Assembly (NCBI GenBank): GCA_938022235.1
Contig: CALIEL010000078.1
Coordinates: 1 to 5,859, forward strand
Direction of reading: 5' to 3'
Source of the DNA: Oribacterium parvum
GTDB taxonomy: Bacteria; Bacillota; Clostridia; Lachnospirales; Lachnospiraceae
Length of the DNA: 5,859 nucleotides
The position numbers were made by a program, and so were the translations under genes. How positions within the stretch are numbered: position 1 is the stretch's first letter; each line of letters opens with the position of its first letter. The notes under the pieces were generated by a model. It did not search any database. It worked only from the letters and a program-made list of their open reading frames with translations, and was not told the DNA's origin. Positions 1-5,730 of the stretch are shown here, piece by piece.

Positions 1-1051
1 CTTCATTTGCTCTGATCCGGACTTGATTAAGTTTAATGTGACCAAAAAAGTGACAGATTTACTGGATAAGGAAGCGCTTCCCTATGAGATTTATTCCGAG
101 ATCAAGGCAAATCCTACCATTGAAAATGTACAGGGCGGCGTAGCTGCATTTAAAAATTCCGGTGCAGACTATATCATTGCTATCGGAGGAGGTTCTTCCA
201 TGGATACCTCCAAGGCTATCGGCATTATCATTGCCAACCCTGCCTTTGAGGATGTAAGAAGCTTAGAAGGATTGTCTGCAACAACCAAGCCTTCAGTACC
301 TATTTTTGCTATTCCCACAACAGCAGGAACTGCAGCAGAGGTAACCATTAACTATGTTATTACTGACGTGGAAAAGAAGAGAAAGTTTGTCTGCGTAGAT
401 CCCCACGATATTCCTGTAGTGGCTTTTGTGGATCCGGATATGATGTCCAGTATGCCAAAGGGACTTACCGCATCCACCGGAATGGATGCGCTGACCCACG
501 CTATTGAAGGCTATACTACCAAGGGAGCCAATACCATTACCGATATGTTTAACTTAAAGGCTATTGAGCTGATTGCACAGTCCCTTAGGGGGGCAGTGGA
601 AAATACTCCGGAGGGTAGAGAGGGAATGGCTTTAGGGCAGTACCTCACCGGAATGGGATTCTCTAACTGCGGATTGGGTATAGTTCATTCCATGGCGCAC
701 GGTTTAGGTGCACTGTATGATACTCCTCACGGTGTGGCAAACGCCATCATCCTTCCCACCGTTATGGAATACAATAAGGATGCGGTAGGAGAGAAGTTAA
801 GAGACGTGGCAAAGGCCATGGGCGTTGCCGATACAGAGAAGATGAGTAAGGAAGAGTACCAAAAGGCAGCGATTGATGCGGTAAAGAAGCTGGCTGAGGA
901 TGTAGGTATTCCTAAGGATTTGAAGAATATTGTGAAGCCTGAGGATGTGGATTTTCTGTCTCAGTCTGCCATGGATGATGCTTGCAGACCCGGAAACCCA
1001 AGAGATCCTAAGCTGGAGGATATTCAGGAGCTATTTAAGAGCTTATTATAA
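1..1051 (+). CDS. fucO: Lactaldehyde reductase / 1,2-propanediol oxidoreductase, iron-containing alcohol dehydrogenase (5' partial)
   Basis: Cytoplasmic group III (iron) alcohol dehydrogenase that interconverts L-lactaldehyde and (S)-1,2-propanediol with NAD(H), the fermentative outlet of fucose and rhamnose breakdown. The frame is open from base 2 with no start in view. The TTG at 23 is an internal leucine codon and should not be taken as the start. Alignment from memory with E. coli FucO (about 383 residues) makes that leucine residue 42, so about 34 N-terminal residues lie outside the window. Visible features are the nucleotide-binding GGGSSMDTSK (185-214), the family signature region around PTTAGTAAEVT, and all four metal ligands: Asp in TGMDALTH (485-487), His four residues later, His in IVHSMAH and His in TPHGVANA. 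These match E. coli D196, H200, H263 and H277. The C-terminus looks complete and ends in TAA at 1049. A related 1,3-propanediol or butanol dehydrogenase is possible, but long FucO-specific stretches (RSLEGLS, RKFVCVDPHDIP) favour FucO. Confidence 0.93.
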   Translation, partial: FICSDPDLIKFNVTKKVTDLLDKEALPYEIYSEIKANPTIENVQGGVAAFKNSGADYIIAIGGGSSMDTSKAIGIIIANPAFEDVRSLEGLSATTKPSVPIFAIPTTAGTAAEVTINYVITDVEKKRKFVCVDPHDIPVVAFVDPDMMSSMPKGLTASTGMDALTHAIEGYTTKGANTITDMFNLKAIELIAQSLRGAVENTPEGREGMALGQYLTGMGFSNCGLGIVHSMAHGLGALYDTPHGVANAIILPTVMEYNKDAVGEKLRDVAKAMGVADTEKMSKEEYQKAAIDAVKKLAEDVGIPKDLKNIVKPEDVDFLSQSAMDDACRPGNPRDPKLEDIQELFKSLL

Positions 1052-1172
1052 TCATTCTTTCTGTGAAGCATAAGAATCGGGTATAAGAAAGAAAACAGAA
1101 AACAAAAAATAGAAAATAAGATATAGGAAATGCATATTCTAAATCTTTTGCATTATTTATGTTTTACATGAT

Positions 1173-1212
1173 AAAAGGAAGGGCGGAAACTGTAGTTTTT
1201 GCGCTTCCTTTT
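1173..1212 (+). terminator. Terminator-like hairpin downstream of fucO
   Basis: The left arm AAAAGGAAG (1173-1181) pairs perfectly with CTTCCTTTT (1204-1212). An inner GC pair of steps (1183-1184 with 1201-1202) and AAAC/GTTT (1187-1190 with 1195-1198) close on a TGTA loop. The A-tract and T-tract are part of the stem, as in many intrinsic terminators, and the symmetry would let it work in both directions. It lies about 120 bases past the fucO stop, and no separate U-run follows base 1212, so efficiency is uncertain. Confidence 0.6.
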
Positions 1213-1337
1213 CAGTGGAGAAAGCTTAGTATTTTTCAAAAATAAAAAAAGATTTTTTTAAAATGGCAATAGAAGAAAAAAGGATGAAATAAGGAATAAA
1301 AAAAGCTGGAAAATCCCGCAAGAAACAAGGAAAATCA

Positions 1338-1366
1338 TTGACTTATCAAGCTTCCGTTGCTAGAAT
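1338..1366 (+). promoter_or_regulatory. Sigma-A-type promoter for greA (and lysS)
   Basis: The -35 box TTGACT (1338-1343) and -10 box TAGAAT (1361-1366) are separated by the ideal 17 bp, with an extended -10 TGC at 1358-1360 and A-rich DNA upstream. The predicted start near 1373 gives a leader of about 77 bases before the greA GTG. This is the best promoter match in the window. Confidence 0.75.
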
Positions 1367-1384
1367 ACTACATCGAATCATTGG

Positions 1385-1419
1385 ATGAAACGGCTTCTGG
1401 GTCTTCCAGGAGCCGTCAT
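1385..1419 (+). promoter_or_regulatory. Stable hairpin in the greA 5' leader
   Basis: ACGGCT (1390-1395) pairs with AGCCGT (1411-1416), followed by a T-G wobble (1396/1410) and CTGG/CCAG (1397-1400/1406-1409), closing on a five-base GTCTT loop. ATG/CAT (1385-1387/1417-1419) can extend the stem across a two-A bulge. It lies wholly between the predicted transcription start and the ribosome binding site. A TTTT run (1424-1427) follows a few bases later, so it could be a weak leader terminator or an mRNA-stabilising stem. Its function is inferred. Confidence 0.5.
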
Positions 1420-1449
1420 TGCAGTTTTAGAGAAAGGGCAGGATAGCAG

Positions 1450-1935
1450 GTGGCTGAAGAAAAGAAAAACCTCCTTACCAGGGCAGGATTAAATAAGTTG
1501 GAGAGTGAACTTCATAATTTAAAGGTGAATAAGAGACAAGAGATTGCAGAAAAGATTAAGGAAGCCCGGGAACAGGGAGATTTGTCTGAGAATGCTGAGT
1601 ATGATGCAGCAAAGGATGAGCAGAGAGAAATTGAAGAAAGAATCGTTGCCATCGAGTCCTTGTTGAAAAATGCGGAAGTAGTAGATGATGCGGAAGAAGG
1701 CACCATTAATATCGGATGTAAGGTAAAGCTGTTCGACAAGGAATTTGACGAAGAAGTGGAATACATGATTGTAGGTTCCACAGAGGCAAACTCTTTACAG
1801 GGAAAGATTTCCAACGAATCTCCGGTAGGTATGGCTTTATTGCGTCACAGGGTTGGAGATGAGGTTACCGTAGAGACCCAGGCTGGAGTTTTGGAATATA
1901 AAGTACTTTCTGTAGAAAAATCCAACGAAGAATAG
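1450..1935 (+). CDS. greA: Transcription elongation factor GreA
   Basis: GreA binds the secondary channel of RNA polymerase and stimulates cleavage of backtracked RNA so that stalled complexes resume. The 161-residue product matches the family length (about 157-160). Residues 8-80 form the N-terminal antiparallel coiled coil, with the tip motif GDLSENAEY at 43-51. D44 and E47 correspond to the acidic pair that coordinates catalytic Mg2+. Residues about 85-158 are the FKBP-like C-terminal domain (SPVGMALL at 124-131, VGDEV at 135-139). Translation starts at GTG: an in-frame TAG sits just 6 bases upstream (1444-1446), AGGA (1440-1443) is at 6-base spacing, and no in-frame ATG occurs before residue 106. 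It has its own promoter at 1338 and is followed 130 bases later by lysS on the same strand, a pairing common in Clostridia. The intact tip acids argue against an inhibitory paralogue such as Gfh1. Confidence 0.95.
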   Translation: MAEEKKNLLTRAGLNKLESELHNLKVNKRQEIAEKIKEAREQGDLSENAEYDAAKDEQREIEERIVAIESLLKNAEVVDDAEEGTINIGCKVKLFDKEFDEEVEYMIVGSTEANSLQGKISNESPVGMALLRHRVGDEVTVETQAGVLEYKVLSVEKSNEE

Positions 1936-1975
1936 TTCAGTAAAGAGCCGTTTTGAGTAGAACAATTCAAAATAA

Positions 1976-2004
1976 TTGTCTCAAAGAAGGTATGCTTCTA
2001 TAAA
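1976..2004 (+). promoter_or_regulatory. Candidate internal promoter for lysS
   Basis: TTGTCT (1976-1981) and TATAAA (1999-2004) are separated by 17 bp, giving a start near 2011 and a leader of about 55 bases. A perfect TATAAT at 2023-2028 also occurs but has no recognisable -35 at the right distance. A weak hairpin, ACAATT (1962-1967) with AATTGT (1974-1979), overlaps the -35 box. This would let lysS be transcribed independently of greA, although read-through from greA is likely since no terminator separates them. Confidence 0.4.
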
Positions 2005-2065
2005 GGGATAATTTAGTGAAAGTATAATAAGTAGCAACAGAACAGTGTAAAGAAAGGATAGAAGG

Positions 2066-4021
2066 ATGGGAGAGCAGGAAAAGCAAAAGGGAAATGCACC
2101 GGTGGACATGAACCACATTTTGAAGGCCAGATATGATAAGTTGGCAGAGTATCAGGCAGCTAAGGAAGATCCGTTTGAAATTACCAAAGCTGAACAGACC
2201 CATCATTCTACTGAGATCAAAGAGAATTTCAAGAGCTTAGAGAATCAGCAGGTTGTGATTGCAGGACGTATTTTATCCAAGCGTGTTATGGGTAAGGCCA
2301 GCTTTATGCATTTGCAGGATAGAGACGGCAGAATCCAGGTTTATGTAAGCCGGGAAAGTCTTGGGGAAGAAGAATATAAGAAGTTTAAGAAGCTGGACCT
2401 TGGCGACATCGTGGAAGTTAGAGGTTATGTTTTCGAAACCCAGATGGGAGAGATTTCCGTTCACGGAGAGAAGATTACCCTGCTTTCCAAGTCCCTGTAC
2501 CCACTTCCTGAGAAGTTCCACGGTTTAACCGATACAGACACCCGTTATCGTCAGCGCTATGTGGATCTGATTATGAATGAGGACAGTCGTACCGTTTTCA
2601 TGAAGCGTTCTCAGATTCTTCGGGAAATCCGTAACTTCCTTGCCGGAAGAGATTTCTTGGAGGTGGAGACACCGATGCTGGTGGAAAATGCCGGCGGTGC
2701 AGCAGCTCGTCCTTTCGAAACCCACTACAATGCCTTAAATGAAGACGTAAAGCTTCGTATTTCCTTAGAGCTTTATCTAAAGCGTCTGATTATCGGCGGC
2801 ATGGAAAGAGTTTATGAGATTGGAAGAGTGTTCCGTAATGAGGGAATTGACACCAGACATAATCCGGAATTTACCTTAATGGAGTTGTATCAGGCATATA
2901 CAGACTACGAAGGAATGATGGAGCTGACCGAGTCCATGTTCCGTTACCTTGCAGAAAAGGTTTGCGGGACTCTGCATATCAGTTATCAGGGAACTCCCAT
3001 TGATTTGGAAAGCCCCTTCCGTCGTTTGACCATGACAGAGGCAATCAAGGAATATGCAGGCATTGACTTTGATCAGATTAAGACCTTAGAAGAGGCAAGA
3101 GCCCTTGCGAAGGAAAAGGAAATTGCCTACGAAGAGCATCATGGTATCGGAGACATTGAAAACCTCTTCTTCGAAGAGTACTGCGAGGAGAAGCTGGTAC
3201 AGCCAACCTTTATTATGGATCATCCGGTAGAGATTTCTCCCCTTACCAAGAAGAAGCCATCTGACCCATCCAAGGTAGAGCGTTTTGAGCTCTTTATCTA
3301 CGGAAGAGAGATGGCCAATGCTTATTCCGAGCTAAACGATCCTATCGACCAGAGAGAACGTTTCAAGGCGCAGGATGCTTTGGCAGATGCGGGAGATGAA
3401 GAAGCAAACCACACCGACGAAGACTTCCTGCATGCAATGGAAATCGGAATGCCTCCTACAGGAGGAATCGGTTACGGTATTGACCGTCTGGTAATGCTTC
3501 TTACCGATGCGGCATCTATCCGTGACGTACTGCTCTTCCCCACAATGAAGTCCTTAGACAAGAAGGATGAGGGAAAGAAGGGAGAAGAGGGCGAGTCAGG
3601 AAATGCCAACACCGGTTTCTTTACCCCAAACAACAAGATTGATTTCAGCAATGTGAAAATCGAACCATTGTTTGAAGAGACTGTGGATTTTGAAACCTTT
3701 AGTAAGTCTGACTTTAGAGCAGTAAAGGTAAAGGATTGTGTTCCTGTTCCAAAGAGTAAGAAGCTTTTACAGTTTACCTTGGATGACGGAAGCGGAAGCG
3801 ACAGAACGATCCTTTCCGGAATTCATGCATACTACGAGCCGGAAGAGTTGATTGGAAAGACATTGATTGCCATCACCAATCTTCCCCCAAGAGCAATGAT
3901 GGGGGTAGAGTCCTGCGGTATGCTACTTTCCGCCATTAACCAGAAGAAGGATAGTGATGAGGAAGAATTGCACTTGCTGATGGTAGATAACCATATTCCG
4001 GCAGGAGCGAAGTTATATTAA
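2066..4021 (+). CDS. lysS: Lysyl-tRNA synthetase, class II, with C-terminal EMAPII/Trbp111-like tRNA-binding domain
   Basis: Charges tRNA-Lys with lysine in the cytoplasm. At 651 residues it is about 150 longer than usual bacterial LysRS (about 490-505). Order: N-terminal helical region (1-60); anticodon-binding OB fold (about 63-142, with IAGRILSKR); class II core with motif 1 around 197-210 (FLEVETPML), motif 2 at 249-270 (VFRNEG at 255-260, then RHNPEFT) and motif 3 at 466-478 (GGIGYGIDRL). The core ends after LLFPTMK (489-495). A charged Lys/Glu/Gly-rich linker (about 496-525) leads to a second OB domain (about 531-651) resembling the C-terminal tRNA-binding domain of MetRS, Trbp111 and Arc1p/EMAPII: DFRAVKV, SKKLLQF, RTILSGI, NLPPRAMMGVESCGMLLSA. 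Start: ATG at 2066 with AAAGGA (2053-2058) at 7-base spacing. Met15 is a less likely alternative. It follows greA and ends in a strong terminator. No T-box is visible in the 130-base leader. The frame runs unbroken through the linker, so this is a real fusion. Confidence 0.95.
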   Translation: MGEQEKQKGNAPVDMNHILKARYDKLAEYQAAKEDPFEITKAEQTHHSTEIKENFKSLENQQVVIAGRILSKRVMGKASFMHLQDRDGRIQVYVSRESLGEEEYKKFKKLDLGDIVEVRGYVFETQMGEISVHGEKITLLSKSLYPLPEKFHGLTDTDTRYRQRYVDLIMNEDSRTVFMKRSQILREIRNFLAGRDFLEVETPMLVENAGGAAARPFETHYNALNEDVKLRISLELYLKRLIIGGMERVYEIGRVFRNEGIDTRHNPEFTLMELYQAYTDYEGMMELTESMFRYLAEKVCGTLHISYQGTPIDLESPFRRLTMTEAIKEYAGIDFDQIKTLEEARALAKEKEIAYEEHHGIGDIENLFFEEYCEEKLVQPTFIMDHPVEISPLTKKKPSDPSKVERFELFIYGREMANAYSELNDPIDQRERFKAQDALADAGDEEANHTDEDFLHAMEIGMPPTGGIGYGIDRLVMLLTDAASIRDVLLFPTMKSLDKKDEGKKGEEGESGNANTGFFTPNNKIDFSNVKIEPLFEETVDFETFSKSDFRAVKVKDCVPVPKSKKLLQFTLDDGSGSDRTILSGIHAYYEPEELIGKTLIAITNLPPRAMMGVESCGMLLSAINQKKDSDEEELHLLMVDNHIPAGAKLY

Positions 4022-4023
4022 GA

Positions 4024-4114
4024 GTTGGCTTATAGGAAAAACGTATTGATAAAAACCGCCCTACACCCTTGTAAATCAAGGCTGTAGGGCGGTTCAATCT
4101 TTTTCATAGCCAAC
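4024..4114. repeat. Extended imperfect palindrome enclosing the lysS/abiE terminator
   Basis: Outside the terminator stem the two arms keep matching. GTTGGCT (4024-4030) is the exact reverse complement of AGCCAAC (4108-4114). Between these ends and the stem, the left arm carries GGAAAAA then ATTG, while the right arm read in reverse complement carries GAAAAA then ATTG, with small indels (left arm 42 bases, right arm 32). The unit is 91 bases with 7-bp perfect ends. I see no target-site duplication at the edges. It may be a dispersed intergenic palindromic element or simply an elaborate terminator. Confidence 0.5.
4054..4104 (+). terminator. Strong intrinsic terminator of lysS, probably bidirectional
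   Basis: AACCGCCCTACA (4054-4065) pairs perfectly with TGTAGGGCGGTT (4083-4094). After one C/C mismatch, CCTTG (4067-4071) pairs with CAAGG (4077-4081) around a TAAAT loop. TCTTTTT (4098-4104) follows on the plus strand. On the minus strand the preceding AAAAA (4051-4055) reads as a T-run directly after the stem. It lies between convergent lysS and abiEii and could end both transcripts. Confidence 0.88.
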
Positions 4115-4243
4115 ATCAATCCCTTAATGTATAAACTTGGCAAAAATATTCTATAAAGATTGTTTTAGCATATTAGATATTATTAAAAAAATCAAGAAAT
4201 CAGAATTAAGAAGAGAGACAGAAAGATTTGCATTTCCTCTTCG

Positions 4244-5044
4244 TTAATCTAATTTTTGAAGACATTTTAGAATTTTATCTATAGCATCTTCGGTGGTTAT
4301 ATCAAGCCAGTTCTTTTCAGATTTTTGTAAATTGTTTAAATATTGTGAGTTATGGAATATACGATGGATACGATTTAATATATCGTCTTTAGAAGATATA
4401 TGTAATGTAGGATCATCATAAATGTATTTGGGCATAAAACTATTTAACTGCTCTATTTTAATAAAATCACTTAAATAGCAAATATCAAATATATCCTTAT
4501 ATCGAGTATTTTGGCTTCCAAAACGCAGTATAGATTTAAGCTTTTCTAAAAATATTTGTGTAGGAGAATTAACCAGTAGTTTTATAGTATCCTCCTGAAA
4601 ATCAAGTACAAAGGTATACTCGTCCTGTTTCATGGAGAGATCCCTCTGTACACCGATATCCATCTTTAAGGATATGGTTGTTTCTTCGGTATCTACAAGA
4701 GAAATGGTGATACGCTTTCCCTTATAATCTTGATGATTTAATTCTGTGATATTGCCGGTAAGTTTAATTGTAAGTCCTTTAATACAATTTAATTGTTCTA
4801 CAAATTTCCGTATAGATTCTTCGCCGATAGAATAGCAAATAAAATCAAAGTCGAGATCTTGGGTTGCTCTTCGAGAATTGTTTGAGAGGCTTCTCATGAC
4901 TACTCCACCCTTGATGGTAGTACTTTTGGCCATTCCGCTGTCATGGATAGCTTTTAAAATAATATCTTGTCCCAGCTTTGATTGAGCACTGGCTTCGTTG
5001 TAACCCCGTTCTTTTATCTTCTTGATTTCGTTGTGCAAATTCAT
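4244..5044 (-). CDS. abiEii: AbiEii/AbiGii-type nucleotidyltransferase toxin (type IV toxin-antitoxin)
   Basis: Toxin half of an AbiE phage-abortive-infection module: a DNA polymerase beta-like nucleotidyltransferase whose relatives halt growth reversibly when not countered by AbiEi. The 266-residue product carries the family motifs in order: KGG at 45-47, the R-x-T-x-D-x-D-x-D signature at 59-67 (RATQDLDFD; metal-binding D63 and D65), a third acidic residue in SLKMDIG (D129) and the C-terminal R-x-K-D-x-x-D element at 181-187 (RYKDIFD) preceded by LEKLKS. It looks full length and catalytically intact. ATG at 5044-5042 lies one base after the antitoxin stop, with GGAGGTG (5058-5052) inside the last antitoxin codons, so translation is probably coupled. 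Base composition is clearly more AT-rich than in lysS and greA, which suggests horizontal acquisition. The exact target (tRNA or nucleotides) cannot be told from the sequence. Confidence 0.87.
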   Translation of the reverse strand: MNLHNEIKKIKERGYNEASAQSKLGQDIILKAIHDSGMAKSTTIKGGVVMRSLSNNSRRATQDLDFDFICYSIGEESIRKFVEQLNCIKGLTIKLTGNITELNHQDYKGKRITISLVDTEETTISLKMDIGVQRDLSMKQDEYTFVLDFQEDTIKLLVNSPTQIFLEKLKSILRFGSQNTRYKDIFDICYLSDFIKIEQLNSFMPKYIYDDPTLHISSKDDILNRIHRIFHNSQYLNNLQKSEKNWLDITTEDAIDKILKCLQKLD

Positions 5045-5045
5045 T

Positions 5046-5588
5046 TTAAAGCACCTCCCTTTGTACCATATCCATCAGACTTGAAGTATTTCGGAAGTTT
5101 AAGGCATAGTCTTCCACTAGGGTAAAATCCATTTTTGAGGATAACTTTCTATAATTTCGAATAATCTCCTTATAATAATCCATAGGTAATTTGGAGCGGA
5201 ATCGAAGGAGCTCAATTAACATTCGTTCACAGTTATAAATTCGTATTGTTGAACTGTTGTATTTAAGCGTATCGATACCTGCTCTAAAGAGTTCTTCTTT
5301 AACATAGGATTGTTTTATACGAGTATCTCGGATTCGTGTGTCTGTTCTAATTGTTGCAAGATAATAATGCTCCGGAATAACATCTGTTAAAGCATGATAA
5401 TAAAATGCACTATATCCGGTACAAACTGCTCTAGGATATTTTTTCATAATAAGATCCAGCTCGGTGGCATTTCGCTTAGTGGAGTACAATCCTTTTGCTT
5501 CCATGAAAAGTTTTCCGTCGGAAAGTTCTTTTTTTAACTTGTAATCACTGCCATATTTATCGAGGCATTCTTGATAAGAAAGTATCAT
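5046..5588 (-). CDS. abiEi: AbiEi-family antitoxin (type IV), winged-helix domain protein
   Basis: Predicted antitoxin and transcriptional autorepressor of the AbiE module. I assign the start to ATG at 5588-5586 (180 residues). AAGGAG (5600-5595) sits 6 bases ahead of it. The alternative 27 bases upstream is a GTG without a ribosome binding site, and its extra codons would be translated from the Shine-Dalgarno itself. Residues about 1-40 look like the AbiEi N-terminal winged helix (YQECLDKYGSDYKLKKEL, then a GLYS strand end). The middle contains PRAVCTGYSAFYYHALTD (about 51-68) followed by IPEHYYLAT, the characteristic AbiEi core pattern. The helical C-terminal half contains NCERMLIELLRFRSKL (about 118-133) and is of the AbiEi C-terminal type. 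It is the first gene of the pair, one base ahead of abiEii. In this family the interaction is not protein sequestration. The antitoxin opposes the toxin indirectly and represses the promoter. Family assignment rests on motif pattern and gene context. Confidence 0.8.
   Translation of the reverse strand: MILSYQECLDKYGSDYKLKKELSDGKLFMEAKGLYSTKRNATELDLIMKKYPRAVCTGYSAFYYHALTDVIPEHYYLATIRTDTRIRDTRIKQSYVKEELFRAGIDTLKYNSSTIRIYNCERMLIELLRFRSKLPMDYYKEIIRNYRKLSSKMDFTLVEDYALNFRNTSSLMDMVQREVL
5052..5058 (-). promoter_or_regulatory. abiEii ribosome binding site inside the abiEi 3' end
   Basis: GGAGGTG on the minus strand lies within the last codons of abiEi (Arg-Glu-Val-Leu), 8 bases before the abiEii ATG. 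With one base between stop and start, toxin synthesis probably depends on translation of the antitoxin. Confidence 0.75.
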
Positions 5589-5594
5589 GATAAA

Positions 5595-5600
5595 CTCCTT
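5595..5600 (-). promoter_or_regulatory. abiEi ribosome binding site (decides the start)
   Basis: AAGGAG on the minus strand, 6 bases before ATG at 5588. It lies downstream of the alternative GTG at 5615 and so excludes that codon as the likely start. Confidence 0.85.
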
Positions 5601-5609
5601 AAAGTATTT

Positions 5610-5643
5610 ATACACACAATATTGTTTTATGTGTATTTTAGCT
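5610..5643. repeat. Candidate AbiEi operator, promoter-proximal copy
   Basis: 34-bp unit beginning ATACACAC and ending GTATTTTAGCT, with dyad arms ATACACA (5610-5616) and TGTGTAT (5630-5636). It contains the perfect 10-bp palindrome ACAATATTGT (5616-5625). It matches the unit at 5694-5727 at 24 of 34 ungapped positions, including all of the first 8 and 10 of the last 11. It sits at and just downstream of the predicted abiE transcription start, so a bound repressor would block initiation. Confidence 0.6.
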
Positions 5644-5646
5644 TTA

Positions 5647-5675
5647 ATTATAGCGCTATTAAAAGGAAAAATAAA
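5647..5675 (-). promoter_or_regulatory. Candidate abiE operon promoter
   Basis: On the minus strand a perfect -10 TATAAT lies at 5652-5647. The best -35 at 17-bp spacing is TTTATT (5675-5670), a weak match. The predicted start is near 5640, about 52 bases before the abiEi ATG. The weak -35 and the flanking repeats suit a regulated promoter. Confidence 0.5.
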
Positions 5676-5683
5676 GAACTAAG

Positions 5684-5730
5684 TACAGTAAAAATACACA
5701 CTAATAATTATTGTATGTATTTTTGCTGTA
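5684..5730. repeat. Candidate AbiEi operator, distal copy, within a 47-bp inverted repeat
   Basis: TACAGTAAAAATACA (5684-5698) is the reverse complement of 5716-5730 except at one position. The core 5694-5727 is a direct repeat of 5610-5643 shifted by exactly 84 bp, with the same ATACA-N17-TGTAT geometry. It lies upstream of the predicted -35 region of the abiE promoter. Its AT-only stem and the lack of a following T-run argue against a terminator. Confidence 0.6.

Larger units (their letters stand above)
1052..1449. other. 398-base intergenic region between fucO and greA
   Basis: A-rich non-coding stretch. It holds a terminator-like hairpin (1173-1212), a strong sigma-A-like promoter (1338-1366), a leader hairpin (1385-1419) and the greA ribosome binding site (AGGA at 1440-1443). 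Between about 1215 and 1335 there are only A- and T-runs and a 9-codon ORF at 1263. I see no convincing gene, tRNA or riboswitch there. Confidence 0.7.

Noticed and set aside
1055..1093. TTCTTTCT (1055-1062) and AGAAAGAA (1086-1093) as a fucO terminator
   Set aside because: The stem is 8 bp with little GC, the loop is 23 bases, and no U-run follows. The hairpin at 1173-1212 is a better candidate.
1512..1814. 100-codon minus-strand frame inside greA
   Set aside because: It is a shadow of the greA frame, Ser-rich, with no likely function. greA itself is unambiguous.
1936..2065. T-box riboswitch upstream of lysS
   Set aside because: The gap is only 130 bases and shows neither a T-box-like conserved sequence nor a terminator/antiterminator pair.
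1967..2206. 79-codon minus-strand frame across the lysS start
   Set aside because: It overlaps the lysS leader and N-terminus in antisense. Apparent hydrophobicity reflects the complement of A-rich coding sequence.
5684..5730. 47-bp inverted repeat as an intrinsic terminator
   Set aside because: The stem is almost all A/T and no T-run follows on either strand. Its repeat relation to 5610-5643 fits an operator better.
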